Positions 19,501 through 29,849 of a stretch of 64,000 bases of DNA are shown one piece after another. The DNA is from Novipirellula galeiformis. GTDB taxonomy: Bacteria; Planctomycetota; Planctomycetia; Pirellulales; Pirellulaceae. Under the pieces are notes generated by a model that worked only from the letters and a program-made list of their open reading frames with translations, was not told where the DNA came from and ran no database searches. Made by a program: the position numbers and the translations under genes. How positions within the stretch are numbered: position 1 is the stretch's first letter; the number at the start of each line of letters is the position of its first letter. The stretch lies in contig NZ_SJPT01000004.1 in NCBI RefSeq assembly GCF_007860095.1, positions 345,260 to 409,259 on the forward strand, read 5' to 3'.

Positions 19501-20932
19501 CGACTTGTGCCTCGATCGAAAGCGGCAAGTGAACCGCCATCTGGTCACCATCGAAGTCAGCGTTGAAGCCTTTACAAACGAGCGGGTGCAGGTGGATCGC
19601 GTTACCTTCGACCAAGGTAGGCTCGAATGCTTGGATCCCCATACGGTGAAGCGTTGGAGCTCGGTTTAGCAGCACGGGGTGATTGCGAATCACTTGCTCG
19701 AGGATATCCCAAACCTCTTCGTCCTTACGCTCAAGCATCTTCTTGGCGGACTTGATCGTGTCGGCGTGACCGAGCTCTTTCAAGCGACGAATAATGAACG
19801 GTTGGTAGAGTTCGAGTGCAATCTTCTTGGGCAAACCACATTGATGCAATTTCAAACGTGGGCCGACCACGATCACGCTACGTGCCGAGTAATCGACTCG
19901 CTTGCCAAGCAAGTTTTCGCGGAAACGACCCTGCTTGCCCTTGATCATGTCCGTCAACGACTTCAGCGGTCGGTTGGACGAACCGAGCACAGGTCGCTTA
20001 CAACGGTTATTGTCAAACAACGCATCGACCGATTGTTGCAGCATTCGCTTTTCGTTGCGAATGATCACTTCCGGTGCGTTCAAATCGACAAGCTTACGCA
20101 AACGATTGTTACGGTTAATGATACGTCGATAGAGGTCATTCAAATCGCTCGTCGCGAAGTTGCCGCTATCGAGCAACACCAACGGACGCAAATCGGGCGG
20201 GATCACTGGAACCACGTCCAACACCATCCACTCGGGACGGTTATCGCTATCGCGGATCGACTCAACGATCTTCAGACGATTGATCAGATCTTTCTTTTTC
20301 TGCTTCGAGCCGGTCTCAGCCAGATCAACACGCAGCTTCTCGGACAATGTGACCAAGTCGAGCTTGTTCAACAATTTGCGAACCGCCTCGGCTCCCATGT
20401 CGGCGTCAAAGGCATCGTTGCCCCACTGAGCTCGCGCGGCACGGTACTCTTCTTCGGTCAACAGTTGTCGATCTTCGAGCTCGGTTTGGCCTGGATCGAT
20501 GACGACGTAATCTTGGAAATAGATGACCTTTTCCAACGAACTGGTCTTCATGTCCAACAAGTTGCCCAACCGCGAAGGCATCGCTTTGAAGAACCAAATA
20601 TGAACGACCGGAGCCGCCAATTCGATGTGCCCCATGCGCTTGCGACGGACACGGCTGTGGGTCACCTTGACACCACAACGGTCACAAATCATGCCTTTGT
20701 ACTTCATTCCACGGTACTTACCGCAGGCACATTCCCAGTCCTTCTCAGGCCCGAAAATGCGTTCGCAGAAAAGCCCGTCTTTCTCAGGGCGATAGGTACG
20801 GTAGTTAATCGTTTCGGGCTTCTTCACTTCGCCGAAGGACCAACTTTTGATGTCTTGGGGGCGCGCGAGCGAGATGCGTACCGAAGCGTAGTCGTTGATG
20901 CGATCGTAATTGCTAGTTTCGCTAATCGACAT
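16514..20932 (-). CDS. rpoC: DNA-directed RNA polymerase subunit beta'
   Basis: RpoC forms the catalytic centre of RNA polymerase together with RpoB. The 1472-residue product contains the N-terminal zinc ribbon ([20 protein letters not shown], about 70-90), the Mg-binding motif [11 protein letters not shown] near residue 460, and the second zinc site [13 protein letters not shown] near residue 880. The trigger-loop/bridge-helix region lies near 700-930 ([36 protein letters not shown]). The last 60 residues form an Ala/Pro/Ser-rich tail ending in [11 protein letters not shown] that is beyond the usual core. It follows rpoB after 182 bp and ends at a strong terminator. The long open frame on the opposite strand is a shadow of this gene. 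Confidence 0.98.
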   Translation of the reverse strand: MSISETSNYDRINDYASVRISLARPQDIKSWSFGEVKKPETINYRTYRPEKDGLFCERIFGPEKDWECACGKYRGMKYKGMICDRCGVKVTHSRVRRKRMGHIELAAPVVHIWFFKAMPSRLGNLLDMKTSSLEKVIYFQDYVVIDPGQTELEDRQLLTEEEYRAARAQWGNDAFDADMGAEAVRKLLNKLDLVTLSEKLRVDLAETGSKQKKKDLINRLKIVESIRDSDNRPEWMVLDVVPVIPPDLRPLVLLDSGNFATSDLNDLYRRIINRNNRLRKLVDLNAPEVIIRNEKRMLQQSVDALFDNNRCKRPVLGSSNRPLKSLTDMIKGKQGRFRENLLGKRVDYSARSVIVVGPRLKLHQCGLPKKIALELYQPFIIRRLKELGHADTIKSAKKMLERKDEEVWDILEQVIRNHPVLLNRAPTLHRMGIQAFEPTLVEGNAIHLHPLVCKGFNADFDGDQMAVHLPLSIEAQVEAHTLMMSTNNVFAPSNGKPIMSPSQDIVMGCYYMTMEQPDRKGEGMVFSGYDEVDLATAQGIINVHAKIKLRLPKFQKLKTKDESGKYGAIIDTTPGRVRFNEMLPDGMDYYNFPMRSGDLAKVISDCYQRLGRKATIHLLDDMMQMGFRESTRSGLSFATDDLVTPDTKLSFIKDAEKEVMKHKKAYDRGLMTGKERYNQVLDEWTKARESITTDMMKAMENDVREGGWYVNPVFLMSHSGARGGIEQIRQLAGMRGLMAKPTGEIIETPIKANFREGLSVLEYFSSTHGARKGLADTALKTADSGYLTRKLADVAQNVVITMDNCGTTQGITKGVVYRGEKVEVSLVDSINGRISRQSIVNPVTDEVIVAENQMITPEIARRIEAMGLEKIQVRTPMTCDAPLGVCRRCYGMDMSTGAMVEEGMAVGIIAAQSIGEPGTQLTMRTFHIGGSVSKQMEESDIKSKKSGIVRLTRMRAVRNTEGRNIVLTRNGEISLVDDRGREIESYPVPTGATLMVEENDSVTEGQILCEWNPYSIPILSEVEGKVRFEDVVEGETMRQEREASGNIRMMIVDHKGDLHPQIVIEDTEGKALDVQYLPERAMIMAKEGAAITPGMVLAEMPRETGGVSDITGGLPRVTEIFEARKPKDPAVIAEIDGEVEILAEKKRGKRTIVVRSESGIEREHLVPHGKHFQVHSGDIVRAGQALVDGPLVPHDILRVSGEEAVQQYLLHEIQQVYQSQRVEINDKHCEIIIARMLRKVKIENPGDTNLLPGLVMDRFQFRKANQELSKCIKIANPGDSDYSEGTIIPKDTFEQSNAEIEALGGTPAKGKRPKSATASTQLLGITKAAVQSNSFISAASFQETTKVLTEAALAGKVDKLVGLKENVILGHLIPAGTGFRIFQDGEVNYRREALEELAAAPVQSLEESFPLLNAGDDVAAAPTAPAISPLDISPVDAPARDAADSESPAAPASNEALDNMFGGGNSGEQQGS

Positions 20933-21061
20933 AAATCACAGGCCTTAGAAAGCAGGTTTTCAGGTGTCAGGGTGGGGGAGCGACAATCAAACCGAAGGTC
21001 GCAGAGTGATGACCGTAGCGCGGGGCTACGGTTTCAAAACGAGAGAGGACAAGGTTTCAGA

Positions 21062-21086
21062 GCGGGGCACTGCAAAAGCGCCCCGC
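21062..21086 (-). promoter_or_regulatory. Stem-loop in the rpoB-rpoC spacer
   Basis: A 7-bp GC-only stem (GCGGGGC with its complement) has an 11-base loop and lies 29 bases after the rpoB stop. No T run follows on the minus strand. It may be an attenuator or processing signal rather than a terminator. Confidence 0.35.
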
Positions 21087-21114
21087 CGCTAAATCCCATT
21101 CCCTAAGACCTCTC

Positions 21115-24100
21115 TTAAATCGGTCGCTTCTCAAGCTGCATGTTGAGTGCCAAGCCGCGGATCTCGTTGGTTAACACGTCGAAGCTTGCTGGCGTGCCCG
21201 CTTCCAACGTGTTTTCGCCCTTGACCATCGACTCGTAAATCTTGGTACGCCCTTCGACGTCGTCGCTCTTGACGGTCAACAACTCCTGCAAAATGTAGGC
21301 GGCACCGTAAGCTTCCAGTGCCCAAACTTCCATTTCTCCGAAACGTTGTCCACCGAAGCGAGCTTTACCACCAAGAGGTTGCTGGGTGATCAACGAGTAC
21401 GGGCCAGTGCTTCGAGCGTGAACCTTGTCGTCGACAAGGTGATGCAACTTCAGCATGTAGATGTAACCGACCGTTGTCTCTTGCTCCATCGGCACGCCGG
21501 TGCGTCCATCGGTCAAACGAACCTTGCCGTGAGCAGGAAGCCCCGCTTCGGCAAGACACTTGTTAATGTCTTCTTCGCTGGCACCGTCGAACACAGGCGT
21601 CAAGGATTGGAACCCTAGCTTGGCTCCGGCCCATCCGAGGTGAGTTTCGAGAATTTGACCCACGTTCATACGACTTGGAACGCCCAGAGGATTCAACATG
21701 ATTTGAATCGGAGTTCCGTCCGGCAAGAACGGCATATCCTCGATCGGCAAAATCTTGGCGATCACCCCTTTGTTACCGTGACGTCCGGCCATCTTGTCAC
21801 CGACGCTGATCACTCGCTTGGTCGCAATGTAGATCTTGACCATCTGCAACACGCCGCTGCGAAGTTCGTCACCACGCTTCATGCTGTTCAACTTGCGATC
21901 GCGAACGTCGATTGCTTCCTCGACGTTGCCCCACTGTTGAGCGTGAACCGCTTCGACTTCCTTCTTTTTGGCGTCGTTCTTGACCTGATCCAAAATGTGA
22001 TCCAAGCGGAACGAAGTCGCTCGCTCGGCAACAAACTTGGGATCTTGACCATCGGCCAAAGGAGTTCCGGTCGCATCCTTCAGCTTCACGCCAGCCGCTT
22101 CTTCCATCTCACGAACAAGCGCTTCGAAGGTGCTCGCGACTTCGGCATTGCCTTCACTCTCGACCATCTTCAATTCGGCCTCGAAGACCTTACGCTCGTC
22201 TTCGGACAAACTCATACGGCGCGAGAATTTCTGGGTATCAATTACGATCCCTTCAATCCCCGACGGCACTTCGAGCGAATCGTTTTTCACGTCTTCGCCC
22301 GCACGTCCAAAGATCGCGTGCAACAGTTTTTCTTCAGGCGTCAACTCGGTCTTGCTCTTCGGACTCACCTTGCCAACCAAGATATCGCCTGGTTTGACGT
22401 AAGTACCAACGTTGACAATTCCCGAGTCATCGAGATTGCGAAGCGCCTTTTCGGAGACGTTGGGAATATCGCGAGTGAACTCTTCGCGACCAAGCTTGGT
22501 TTCGCGAATTTCCACATCGAAATCTTCGATGTGAATCGAGGTGTAGGTGTCATTGCGAACCAACTCTTCGCTAATGATGATCGCGTCTTCGTAGTTGAAC
22601 CCGTCGAACGACATAAAGCCGACCAAGACGTTACGCCCCAGTGCCAATTCGCCGTTACGCGTCGCAGCACCGTCAGCAATGATTTGATTTTGCTCGACCT
22701 TGTCGCCAATACTGACAATCGGCTTTTGATTCAAACAGGTACGTTCGTTTAGACCCTGGTATTTCTTTAGGTCGTAGTGATCGCTGCCAATTTCGATTCG
22801 CGTCGAATCGGCATAGGTGACCTTACCCGCACGACGTGCTCGCACGACCATCGCACTGTTGCGTGCGACTTCGCGTTCGACACCGGTGCCGACGATTGGT
22901 GGCTCGGCAACCAACAACGGAACCGCTTGCCGCTGCATGTTCGACCCCATCAACGCACGGTTCGCATCATCGTGCTCGAGGAACGGAATCAAACCGGCCG
23001 AAACACCCACCATCTGGCTCGGTGCAACGTCCATGTAATCGACTTGCTCAGGCTGAACGATCTCAAAGTCACTACGGAAACGAGCGATCATGTTCGGCCC
23101 CGAAACGAGCGCGCCATCGACGACCTCGGTATCCGCCGGAGCGACGTAAGATTCGCTTTCTTCGTCCGCTCGCAACCACACGACTTGATCGATCACCTTA
23201 CCCTCTTTGATCAACCGATAAGGCGTGACCAAAAAGCCATAGCTGTCCACGCCCGCGTAAATCGCAAGCGAGCTAATCAGACCAATGTTCGTACCTTCAG
23301 GAGTTTCAATCGGGCAAATACGACCATAGTGGGAAATATGAACGTCACGAACCTCAAAGCCCGCACGTTTGCGGTTCAAACCACCGGGGCCCAATGCCGA
23401 CAACCGACGCTCGTGCGCCAATTGACTTAGCGGGTTCGTCTGGTCGACCACCTGCGAAAGCTCACCACGACCGAAGAAGTAATCGATCGCCGCGGACACA
23501 CTCTTAGGATTGATCAACGAACGCGGCGACATGTCCTGAGCATCCTTGATGCTCATCCGTTCTTGGACCGTTCGGCGTAGCTTCAAGAAACCCTTACGAA
23601 GTTCCTCACAAGCCAACTCATCAATGGTTCGCAAACGACGATTGCCGAGGTGGTCAATATCGTCAATCTCCGCACCACTATCGGGATCAAACAAGTTGAT
23701 CAAGTACTTGACCGCCGAGATCATGTCGTCCGGACGCAGCGTCATGATGTCTTCATCGACGCCCAATTGAAGCTTGCGATTCAAGCGAAAACGCCCCACT
23801 TTACCCAAGCGGTAACGGTTTTCGTCAAAGAACTTCTCTTGGAACAAGGTGCGAGCCTTTTCCAACTGCGGCGGGTTACCGGGACGAAGGCGTTGATAGA
23901 TACGCAGCAGCGCCTCTTCATGACTCGCGGTATTGTCCTCCATCAAGGTATTGAAGATCAACGGAATCTTGGGCGATTCCATGCAATCAACACTCTTAAC
24001 GCCCGCAGTACAGATGATCTCGGCCACTTCCTTCGTGATCTTGTGACCGGCCTCGACGATGATCTCACCGGCACGATCCGAGTCGCTTGGATAGATCACA

Positions 24101-24837
24101 TCGTCGACGGCAATTTTGCCTTCGATTTTCGCAGCACTCTTGCCGCCACTGATCTTGTACTCGGTTGTTTCGTAGAACGCCGCCAACAGATCCGCATCGG
24201 TGGAAAAACGAGGATCCATGGCGCGAAGCAACGTCGTCGCAGCAAACTTACCACTCTGGTCAATCCGTACTGTCAACGCGTCCTTCTTCGTCACGTTGAC
24301 TTCGATCCACGAACCTCGCTCGGGAATCACGCGACAACTCGGCAACTTCCGATCCGTGGTCGTGTCCTGCTCAAGCACGAAATCCACCCCGGGACTACGA
24401 TGCAATTGGCTAACGACCACACGCTCGGCACCGTTAATGATGAACTCACCACCGCCCATCATGATTGGCAAATCGCCGAGATAAACCTCTTCCTCGACAG
24501 GTTCCTCACGATTCAAACGCAACCAAATACGCAACGGCCGACCGTAGGTCAGACGCAATTGGCGACATTCCTGACTGGTATAGCGTGGCTTACCGAGTTC
24601 GTAGTACAGATAATCGAGCGTGATGTTGCCGTCATAACTGGAGATTGGAAAGATCTCACGCAACACGCCTTCCAACCCATCATCTTCTCGATTCAGAGGC
24701 TCACGGTCCTCTTGCAGAAAAGCCGCGTAAGACACGGTCTGCAGGGCGGTTAGGTCAGGCAGTTCAAAAGTGGAAAGTCCGGTTCCAAAGTGTCGAACGC
24801 TAGTAGGTTCGAGGCGACGCATGGTCGTAGTTGCCAT
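21115..24837 (-). CDS. rpoB: DNA-directed RNA polymerase subunit beta
   Basis: RpoB is the second-largest RNA polymerase subunit and carries the rifampicin-binding pocket. In the 1240-residue product the pocket region reads [34 protein letters not shown], here given as pieces: [17 protein letters not shown] and [16 protein letters not shown]. Other conserved blocks are [30 protein letters not shown] and the C-terminal [20 protein letters not shown]. The Asp, Ser and His residues that determine sensitivity in E. coli are retained by eye. A possible ribosome-binding site AAGGAG lies about 12 bases upstream of the ATG. The genes rplJ and rplL, often found directly upstream, are absent from the 885 bp before the start. 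Confidence 0.98.
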   Translation of the reverse strand: MATTTMRRLEPTSVRHFGTGLSTFELPDLTALQTVSYAAFLQEDREPLNREDDGLEGVLREIFPISSYDGNITLDYLYYELGKPRYTSQECRQLRLTYGRPLRIWLRLNREEPVEEEVYLGDLPIMMGGGEFIINGAERVVVSQLHRSPGVDFVLEQDTTTDRKLPSCRVIPERGSWIEVNVTKKDALTVRIDQSGKFAATTLLRAMDPRFSTDADLLAAFYETTEYKISGGKSAAKIEGKIAVDDVIYPSDSDRAGEIIVEAGHKITKEVAEIICTAGVKSVDCMESPKIPLIFNTLMEDNTASHEEALLRIYQRLRPGNPPQLEKARTLFQEKFFDENRYRLGKVGRFRLNRKLQLGVDEDIMTLRPDDMISAVKYLINLFDPDSGAEIDDIDHLGNRRLRTIDELACEELRKGFLKLRRTVQERMSIKDAQDMSPRSLINPKSVSAAIDYFFGRGELSQVVDQTNPLSQLAHERRLSALGPGGLNRKRAGFEVRDVHISHYGRICPIETPEGTNIGLISSLAIYAGVDSYGFLVTPYRLIKEGKVIDQVVWLRADEESESYVAPADTEVVDGALVSGPNMIARFRSDFEIVQPEQVDYMDVAPSQMVGVSAGLIPFLEHDDANRALMGSNMQRQAVPLLVAEPPIVGTGVEREVARNSAMVVRARRAGKVTYADSTRIEIGSDHYDLKKYQGLNERTCLNQKPIVSIGDKVEQNQIIADGAATRNGELALGRNVLVGFMSFDGFNYEDAIIISEELVRNDTYTSIHIEDFDVEIRETKLGREEFTRDIPNVSEKALRNLDDSGIVNVGTYVKPGDILVGKVSPKSKTELTPEEKLLHAIFGRAGEDVKNDSLEVPSGIEGIVIDTQKFSRRMSLSEDERKVFEAELKMVESEGNAEVASTFEALVREMEEAAGVKLKDATGTPLADGQDPKFVAERATSFRLDHILDQVKNDAKKKEVEAVHAQQWGNVEEAIDVRDRKLNSMKRGDELRSGVLQMVKIYIATKRVISVGDKMAGRHGNKGVIAKILPIEDMPFLPDGTPIQIMLNPLGVPSRMNVGQILETHLGWAGAKLGFQSLTPVFDGASEEDINKCLAEAGLPAHGKVRLTDGRTGVPMEQETTVGYIYMLKLHHLVDDKVHARSTGPYSLITQQPLGGKARFGGQRFGEMEVWALEAYGAAYILQELLTVKSDDVEGRTKIYESMVKGENTLEAGTPASFDVLTNEIRGLALNMQLEKRPI

Positions 24838-25722
24838 CTTCGGTGAAAGCTCCTTAGGAGGCCAATATTTGGCGGGCGCGAGTGAGGTAGCAGAGGCGCT
24901 TTACAATCAAATCAAACGGTTCGGTTGCACTGCGCTAGCGATCGCTTCAAGAGCGAATGCCGGATTTACGACTACTGGAACAGTTACAAAAAGCGATTCG
25001 CTGGTGTGAATCAGTACGCTTAGCGCAAACCATCAGCCCGAGAAAATACCGAGGATGGACGAAGAGAATTCGCCGTTTTCGTGGGCCAACATTCCCAGAA
25101 AAGCGGTCAGACAGACGGATTTGGACGCGAAACGCAACGATTACACCTATGATCACCCTCAAACCCTAACAGATTGCTCAAATCCCGAAAAGGGGAAGTC
25201 GATCTTTTTGGCCCGAATAATGCTACGCACGCTAGAGCGTCGATCGATCAACCCGCACGATGCGCCTAAACCGTTTACTGGACTGAGGTTCGATCAATCT
25301 GCTGCGATGCGACACCACGGCCCGCCCCCTTGCTCGCGGGGCTACGCCCCTCCCGCTTCATGTGAAGGAAAGCGGTCAAGAAACGAACCAAAGAGATACG
25401 CCCGTCCACCACTCTTCAGGCACTCCTCCGCAGAGACAAAACGAGGCCCCGGCGTGAAACTCAACAACGCGAATCTCACCAAGCGGTGCCCCAAACGCTG
25501 CCCCCAATCGCTGCCCGAGGAACAACGTCGTCCGATGAAGCGGTGACCGAGCAAGCCGCGACCAACCGAGCGGCGGCCAGGACAGGATTTTCTTTGGGTT
25601 TTTTATTCGATCACCGAAAGTGGCGTGACTGCGACTAGGCCCCCGTTCTTTTCTCGCTAGACTCTTTCGCGTTAGGCTCAAACCCTTTTTCGTTTCCGTG
25701 ACGCAAAACAAGAATCCAAACC
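24838..25722. other. Long divergent spacer between rpoB and the deoxyhypusine-synthase-like gene
   Basis: This 885-bp stretch must hold the rpoBC promoter (minus strand) and the promoter of the gene starting at 25723. Several open frames cross it (for example 25055-25546 plus strand), but all are rich in Arg/Pro/Ser and lack any domain. I saw no tRNA, no ribosomal protein gene and no convincing sigma-70 promoter. Confidence 0.5.
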
Positions 25723-26691
25723 GTGAACGTATCTGAGTTTCTCGAAAAGAATTTCCTTCATTTCAATGCTCGCGAAACCTTGAGCGCAGCGAAAAGCTAT
25801 CGCAAATTCGTCGCCGCTGAAAACGGTGGGAAAATGATGGTGACGCTTGCGGGCGCGATGAGCACCGGCGAGTTGGGAGTTTCGCTGGCCGAGATGATTC
25901 GCCAGGACAAGGTCCACGCGATCACTTGCACGGCGGCGAATCTCGAAGAGGACATCTTCAACCTCGTCGCTCACGACGAATACCGAATCGTCGAAGATTG
26001 GCGGGCGCTGTCGGTCGAAGACGAGGTTCGTCTTCGCGACGAAGGTTTCAACCGGGTCACCGATACGTGCATCCCCGAGACCGTGATGCGGCATATCGAG
26101 CGCAAATTGCTGGTGCTTTGGCAAGATGCTGCGAACAAGAAAAAAATGAAGATGCCAGCCCAGTTCATGTTTGACCTGCTCGACGACGAAGAACTGGTCC
26201 AGCACTACCAAATCCCACGCGAAAACAGCTGGCTCGCCGCCGCCAAAGACGCCGGCATTCCCGTCATCGTGCCTGGGTTTGAAGACTCGACGCTCGGGAA
26301 TATCTTCGCCGCTCGCGTGTTCGAAGGCAAAGTCGCCAACCACCAAGCGATTGCGTCGGGCACGATGCAGATGGAGAAACTGATTCGCTGGTACAAAGCA
26401 ACCTCCGAGCACAGCCCGATTGGATTCTTTCAAATCGGAGGGGGTATCTCGGGTGACTTCCCGATTTGTGTGGTTCCTACGATGATCCAAGACCTTCAGC
26501 TTGACGTTCCCCTGTGGGCCTACTTCTGCCAAATCAGCGACGCCGTCACCAGCTATGGCGGCTACAGCGGCGCGGTCCCCAATGAAAAAATCACCTGGTG
26601 GAAACTCGAGCCCGAGGCACCGAAGTTCATGGTGCAAAGCGATGCCAGCATCGTCGCCCCCCTCGTCTTCGCCTACGTGATGGAGTGGTAG
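25723..26691 (+). CDS. Deoxyhypusine-synthase-family enzyme (possible homospermidine synthase)
   Basis: The 322-residue protein, starting at GTG, belongs to the deoxyhypusine synthase family of NAD-dependent aminobutyl-transferring enzymes. Rossmann-like segments are visible (MMVTLAGAMSTGELGVSLAEM, AITCTAANLEEDIFN, IPVIVPGFEDSTLGNIFAAR). The C-terminal part NEKITWWKL aligns with the region holding the catalytic lysine of eukaryotic DHS (DEAVSWGKI), so the lysine is kept. The canonical GGGxxKHHI motif is replaced by GGGISGDFP. Bacteria lack eIF5A, so the protein substrate should be absent and a polyamine product such as homospermidine is the likely role, by analogy. speA in the same window would supply the agmatine/putrescine branch. 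Exact substrate is unproven. Confidence 0.85.
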   Translation: MNVSEFLEKNFLHFNARETLSAAKSYRKFVAAENGGKMMVTLAGAMSTGELGVSLAEMIRQDKVHAITCTAANLEEDIFNLVAHDEYRIVEDWRALSVEDEVRLRDEGFNRVTDTCIPETVMRHIERKLLVLWQDAANKKKMKMPAQFMFDLLDDEELVQHYQIPRENSWLAAAKDAGIPVIVPGFEDSTLGNIFAARVFEGKVANHQAIASGTMQMEKLIRWYKATSEHSPIGFFQIGGGISGDFPICVVPTMIQDLQLDVPLWAYFCQISDAVTSYGGYSGAVPNEKITWWKLEPEAPKFMVQSDASIVAPLVFAYVMEW

Positions 26692-27072
26692 CGAGATCAG
26701 TCTGACGGGCGCTGAACCTTGATCGCTCGCCAAGCCAGTTGATCGCTCGGCGAGCCGCTGCGGCGAACAAACGCGGCATTTCTCTCGTTGCCGAAGTCTT
26801 CCCAGGCAACAAATCATCTCTAGAAATAGCGGCTGGCGTTCGATCGTCGGATCGCCACACGGCCGTCACGCCCGCAGCTATAATGCGGATACCCCTGGGT
26901 GACCACTGCGTCCGAGTCGGAGCGGCCCCCCGGGCAAGATTGCGAGAATTCGCTTGCGATCTCCTGGACCTTGTGAGCTTGCTCCAGACCAGACGCCACC
27001 TGCTTCGCCCCCCGCCAAAACACCCGCTTCTTCCCACATTGCCCCTTTCTTCCCCACATTGAAAGAGTCTTC
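26692..27072. other. Intergenic region without a supported gene
   Basis: The 381 bases between the deoxyhypusine-synthase-like gene and the oxidoreductase contain overlapping Arg-rich open frames on both strands but nothing I recognise. A short imperfect duplication of TTGATCGCTC is seen near 26718-26748. Confidence 0.45.
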
Positions 27073-28428
27073 ATGAACACCCCCTCGCGTTTTTCTCGTC
27101 GGCGACTGCTCGCCGCTACCGCGGCTGGCACTGCCGTCCTAGCTGCTCCCCGATCGTTGTTTGCCGCTTCGCCCAATGACCGCATGAAGGTCGCGTTTGT
27201 TGGCGTCGGTGGTCGCGGAGGGTCGAACCTCGGGGCGATCGGGAAGAGTGGCGCCGTGGATGTCGTGGCGGTCTGTGATGTCGATTCACGATTCGTCGAT
27301 CATGCAGCGACGACGCACTCCGGCGCAAGAAAGTTTTCCGATTTTCGTAAGATGTACGACGCCGTTGGCAACGACATCGATGCCGTCGTCGTCAGCACGA
27401 CCGAGCACACGCATGCTTATGCGACGATGCCGGCGCTGCAACTGGGCAAACATGTCTATTGCGAAAAGCCACTCGCTTACAATGTTTACGAAACCCGCCG
27501 GATCGCCGAAGCCGCTGGCAAAGCGGGCGTCGTCACCCAGATGGGAACCCAAATTCACGCGACGAGCAATTACCGACGAGTGGTCGAATTGATTCAAAGC
27601 GGAGCGATCGGCGATGTCAGCGAAGCCCACGTCTGGGTTTCTCGCGCGTGGGGACACCAATCCGAAGCCGAGGCAACCAAGCACGGCGATCGCTTGTTCG
27701 TCGACAAACGCCCCAAGGAATCGATGACACCGCCGGCTCACCTCGACTGGGATCTGTGGCTTGGCCCCGCCCCGGAGCGACCGTTTCACGATGTCTATTT
27801 CCCCGGCCCCAACTGGTATCGATGGTGGGATTTTGGCAACGGAACGATGTCCGACCTGGGCTCACACTGGAACGACCTTCCGTTCTGGGCGTTAAAACTC
27901 GACGCCCCCAAGACCGTCGAGTCGTCAGGTCTTCCACCACATCCGGAAATTGCTCCAGCATCGATGACATCGGTTTACGAGTACGGCGCTCGCGGCGAAC
28001 TGCCACCGGTGACGTTGACCTGGTACCAAGGCACCCACAAACCCGAGATCTGGAAACAAAAAGGAATCCCTCAATGGGGCAGCGCCGTTTTGTTTGTCGG
28101 CAGCAAAGGCATGCTGCTGTCAGATTACGGAAAACATGTCCTGTTACCAGAGTCCGATTTTGCCGACTTCAAACGCCCCGAACCCTTCATTGCCGATTCG
28201 CCCGGACATCACGAAGAGTGGATACGCGCGTGTCGCGGGGAAGGTACCACTGGCAGCCCGTTTGATACTTACGCTGGCCCCCTAACCGAAGCGAACCACC
28301 TCGGCAATGTCGCCTATCGCGTGGGCAAAAAGATCACCTGGGACGCCAAAGCAATGGAATGCGTCGGTTGCCCCGAGGCCGCTCCGTTTCTACGCCGCGA
28401 ACCTCGAGCCGGCTGGTCACTCGGCTAA
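27073..28428 (+). CDS. Tat-exported Gfo/Idh/MocA-family oxidoreductase
   Basis: Gfo/Idh/MocA proteins are NAD(P)-dependent sugar or inositol dehydrogenases. The 451-residue product starts with a clear twin-arginine signal ([24 protein letters not shown]), followed by a Rossmann motif [18 protein letters not shown]. The family hallmark [13 protein letters not shown], whose Glu-Lys-Pro lysine is catalytic, lies near residue 137. The C-terminal alpha/beta domain ends with a segment typical of the planctomycete subfamily ([17 protein letters not shown]). Tat export implies that the protein folds with its cofactor before crossing the membrane. Planctomycetes carry many such paralogues and the substrate cannot be assigned. 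Confidence 0.93.
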   Translation: MNTPSRFSRRRLLAATAAGTAVLAAPRSLFAASPNDRMKVAFVGVGGRGGSNLGAIGKSGAVDVVAVCDVDSRFVDHAATTHSGARKFSDFRKMYDAVGNDIDAVVVSTTEHTHAYATMPALQLGKHVYCEKPLAYNVYETRRIAEAAGKAGVVTQMGTQIHATSNYRRVVELIQSGAIGDVSEAHVWVSRAWGHQSEAEATKHGDRLFVDKRPKESMTPPAHLDWDLWLGPAPERPFHDVYFPGPNWYRWWDFGNGTMSDLGSHWNDLPFWALKLDAPKTVESSGLPPHPEIAPASMTSVYEYGARGELPPVTLTWYQGTHKPEIWKQKGIPQWGSAVLFVGSKGMLLSDYGKHVLLPESDFADFKRPEPFIADSPGHHEEWIRACRGEGTTGSPFDTYAGPLTEANHLGNVAYRVGKKITWDAKAMECVGCPEAAPFLRREPRAGWSLG

Positions 28429-28456
28429 CATGCCTTGCGAACTCGATTTGCGAACG

Positions 28457-28488
28457 TGCGGCGAAGATGCCCCATCATCTTCGCCGCA
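28457..28488. terminator. Strong stem-loop after the Gfo/Idh gene
   Basis: A perfect 13-bp stem (TGCGGCGAAGATG with its complement) and a 6-base loop CCCCAT begin 28 bases after the stop codon, before the CinA-like gene. There is no T run, so it may act as a mRNA 3'-end stabiliser or a terminator of unusual type. Confidence 0.5.
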
Positions 28489-28512
28489 AACCGCCTCTAC
28501 TGAAATGGATCA

Positions 28513-29010
28513 ATGAATCTTCGGATTGATGCACAAAACCTAGCTGACGAACTGTCCCAAACGCAAACGCGGATCGTGTTTGCGGAAAGCTGTACTGCGG
28601 GACTCGTCTCCGCGACACTTGCCTCGGTGCCAGGGATCTCAAATTGGTTGTGCGGATCCGCCGTCGTCTATCGCGAAGAAACCAAAACGCAATGGTTAAG
28701 CGTCGCAGCGAGTATGATCGCCAAACATTCCGCGGTCAGTGCGGTCGTGACGATGGAGCTTGCCAAACGAGTTCTAGCGCAAACATCGGAAGCCAACTTG
28801 GCGGTTGCCGTGACGGGTCACCTGGGTCCTGACGCGCCTGCCGAACTCGATGGCACCGTTTACATCGGAGTGCTATGGCGTGGCCAACAAGTAGCCGATG
28901 CCGCGGTCAGAGCGGTTCGCTTGACTGCAACCGATCGAGTACAGCGACAACAGGAAGCCACGAGCGTCGTACTGTGCGATGCAACCCGAGCGCTGCAGAT
29001 GAAAAGCTAA
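28513..29010 (+). CDS. pncC: CinA C-terminal-domain amidohydrolase (PncC-type)
   Basis: PncC deamidates nicotinamide mononucleotide to nicotinate mononucleotide in the NAD salvage cycle. The 165-residue stand-alone domain shows the family motif FAESCTAGLVSATLASVPG near residues 23-41, with the catalytic Ser/Cys region. It also has SNWLCGSAVVY, and VTGHLGPDAPAELDGTVYIGV in place of the usual SGIAGP block. Length fits the isolated domain, without the N-terminal MoaB-like part of full CinA. The gene ends in a 4-bp overlap with the convergent SDR gene. The altered SGxAGP motif (TGHLGP) is a mild caution about activity. Confidence 0.85.
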   Translation: MNLRIDAQNLADELSQTQTRIVFAESCTAGLVSATLASVPGISNWLCGSAVVYREETKTQWLSVAASMIAKHSAVSAVVTMELAKRVLAQTSEANLAVAVTGHLGPDAPAELDGTVYIGVLWRGQQVADAAVRAVRLTATDRVQRQQEATSVVLCDATRALQMKS

Positions 29011-29849
29011 CCTGTATTCATGCCGATCTGCAAACCATCGGGCGCAAAAATGCTGCGACCTCCGTCCACTGGCAAGCAGACACCCGTGATAAAGTCGTTT
29101 TCGCATAAGAACTCGACGGCGTGAGCAATGTTTTCCGGTGCTCCGACCTTCCCTACCAACGTGCTGCGCGCGATTTTGTCCCGCACGGCGTCGCTAACAT
29201 CACGGGCGAGCAAAACGGGGCCTGGTTGGATGCAGTTCACGCGGACGCGGGGATTGCGGTGCCCGAGTTCGACCGCCAACGAGCGTGTCATAACCTCGAT
29301 GGATCCTTTACTCGGAAAGTAGGCTGCGTGATCGAGATACGGTCGCACGGTGGCCCAATCGCCGATATTGACGATCGAACCGCCGGTGGGCTGCGCCACC
29401 ATTTTTAGGCCCGCCGCACGTGCGCACAAGAATGAACCGAGCGCGTTGATTTCGAAATACCGCCGCACCTCGTCGGGCGTAATTTCTTCGAGCGGCGCAG
29501 GCTGCCAAATCGCCGCCGAATTCACCAACACATCGAGTCGCCCGAATCGAACGAGGGTCTCGTCGACAATGCGTTGGGCAACCTCGTCTTGTTCGAGTGC
29601 GCCGCAGGTCACAATGGCCTCACGCCCGAATTTCCGCTCGATTTCCTCGGCGACACTCGACGCTTGCTCGGTGCTCGTATTGGCGTGCAGTGCGATTCGG
29701 TAACCGCGTTCGGCCAACCAGATAGCGATGGTGCGTCCGACGCGAGGCGAACCGCTGCCTGTGATCAGGGCGACGGGATGCTCGCAGTCGAACGTTTGTT
29801 TCAAGGAAGGGGAATGATGAGATTGAGTCATGCTGTAATTAAGTGACAA
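29007..29849 (-). CDS. SDR-family oxidoreductase, pteridine-reductase-like
   Basis: The protein of 280 residues (274 if the ATG at 29831 is used) has a Rossmann dinucleotide fold. The glycine motif is ITGSGSPRVGRTIA. The NADPH-phosphate-binding stretch HANTS resembles pteridine reductase HxxxS. The motif NSAA is present, and the catalytic pair is YFPSK. The position 13 residues before the catalytic Tyr, usually Ser, is Asp (NIGDWA). This matches pteridine reductase PTR1/FolM, which uses an Asp-Tyr-Lys triad. The predicted role is NADPH-dependent reduction of pterins or dihydrofolate, by family. The start overlaps the stop of the upstream DUF362 gene, so it is the last gene of the toroid-DUF362-SDR operon. 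Confidence 0.82.
   Translation of the reverse strand: MSLNYSMTQSHHSPSLKQTFDCEHPVALITGSGSPRVGRTIAIWLAERGYRIALHANTSTEQASSVAEEIERKFGREAIVTCGALEQDEVAQRIVDETLVRFGRLDVLVNSAAIWQPAPLEEITPDEVRRYFEINALGSFLCARAAGLKMVAQPTGGSIVNIGDWATVRPYLDHAAYFPSKGSIEVMTRSLAVELGHRNPRVRVNCIQPGPVLLARDVSDAVRDKIARSTLVGKVGAPENIAHAVEFLCENDFITGVCLPVDGGRSIFAPDGLQIGMNTG

Noticed and set aside
17756-21106. Two long open frames opposite rpoC (637 and 475 codons)
   Set aside because: They are antisense shadows of a highly conserved, biased coding sequence and have no recognisable domain.
21640-24753. Long open frames opposite rpoB
   Set aside because: Antisense shadows of the same kind; composition is rich in His/Arg/Thr with no domains.
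25055-25546. 163-codon open frame in the rpoB upstream spacer
   Set aside because: Arg/Pro/Lys-rich random-like sequence with no domain.
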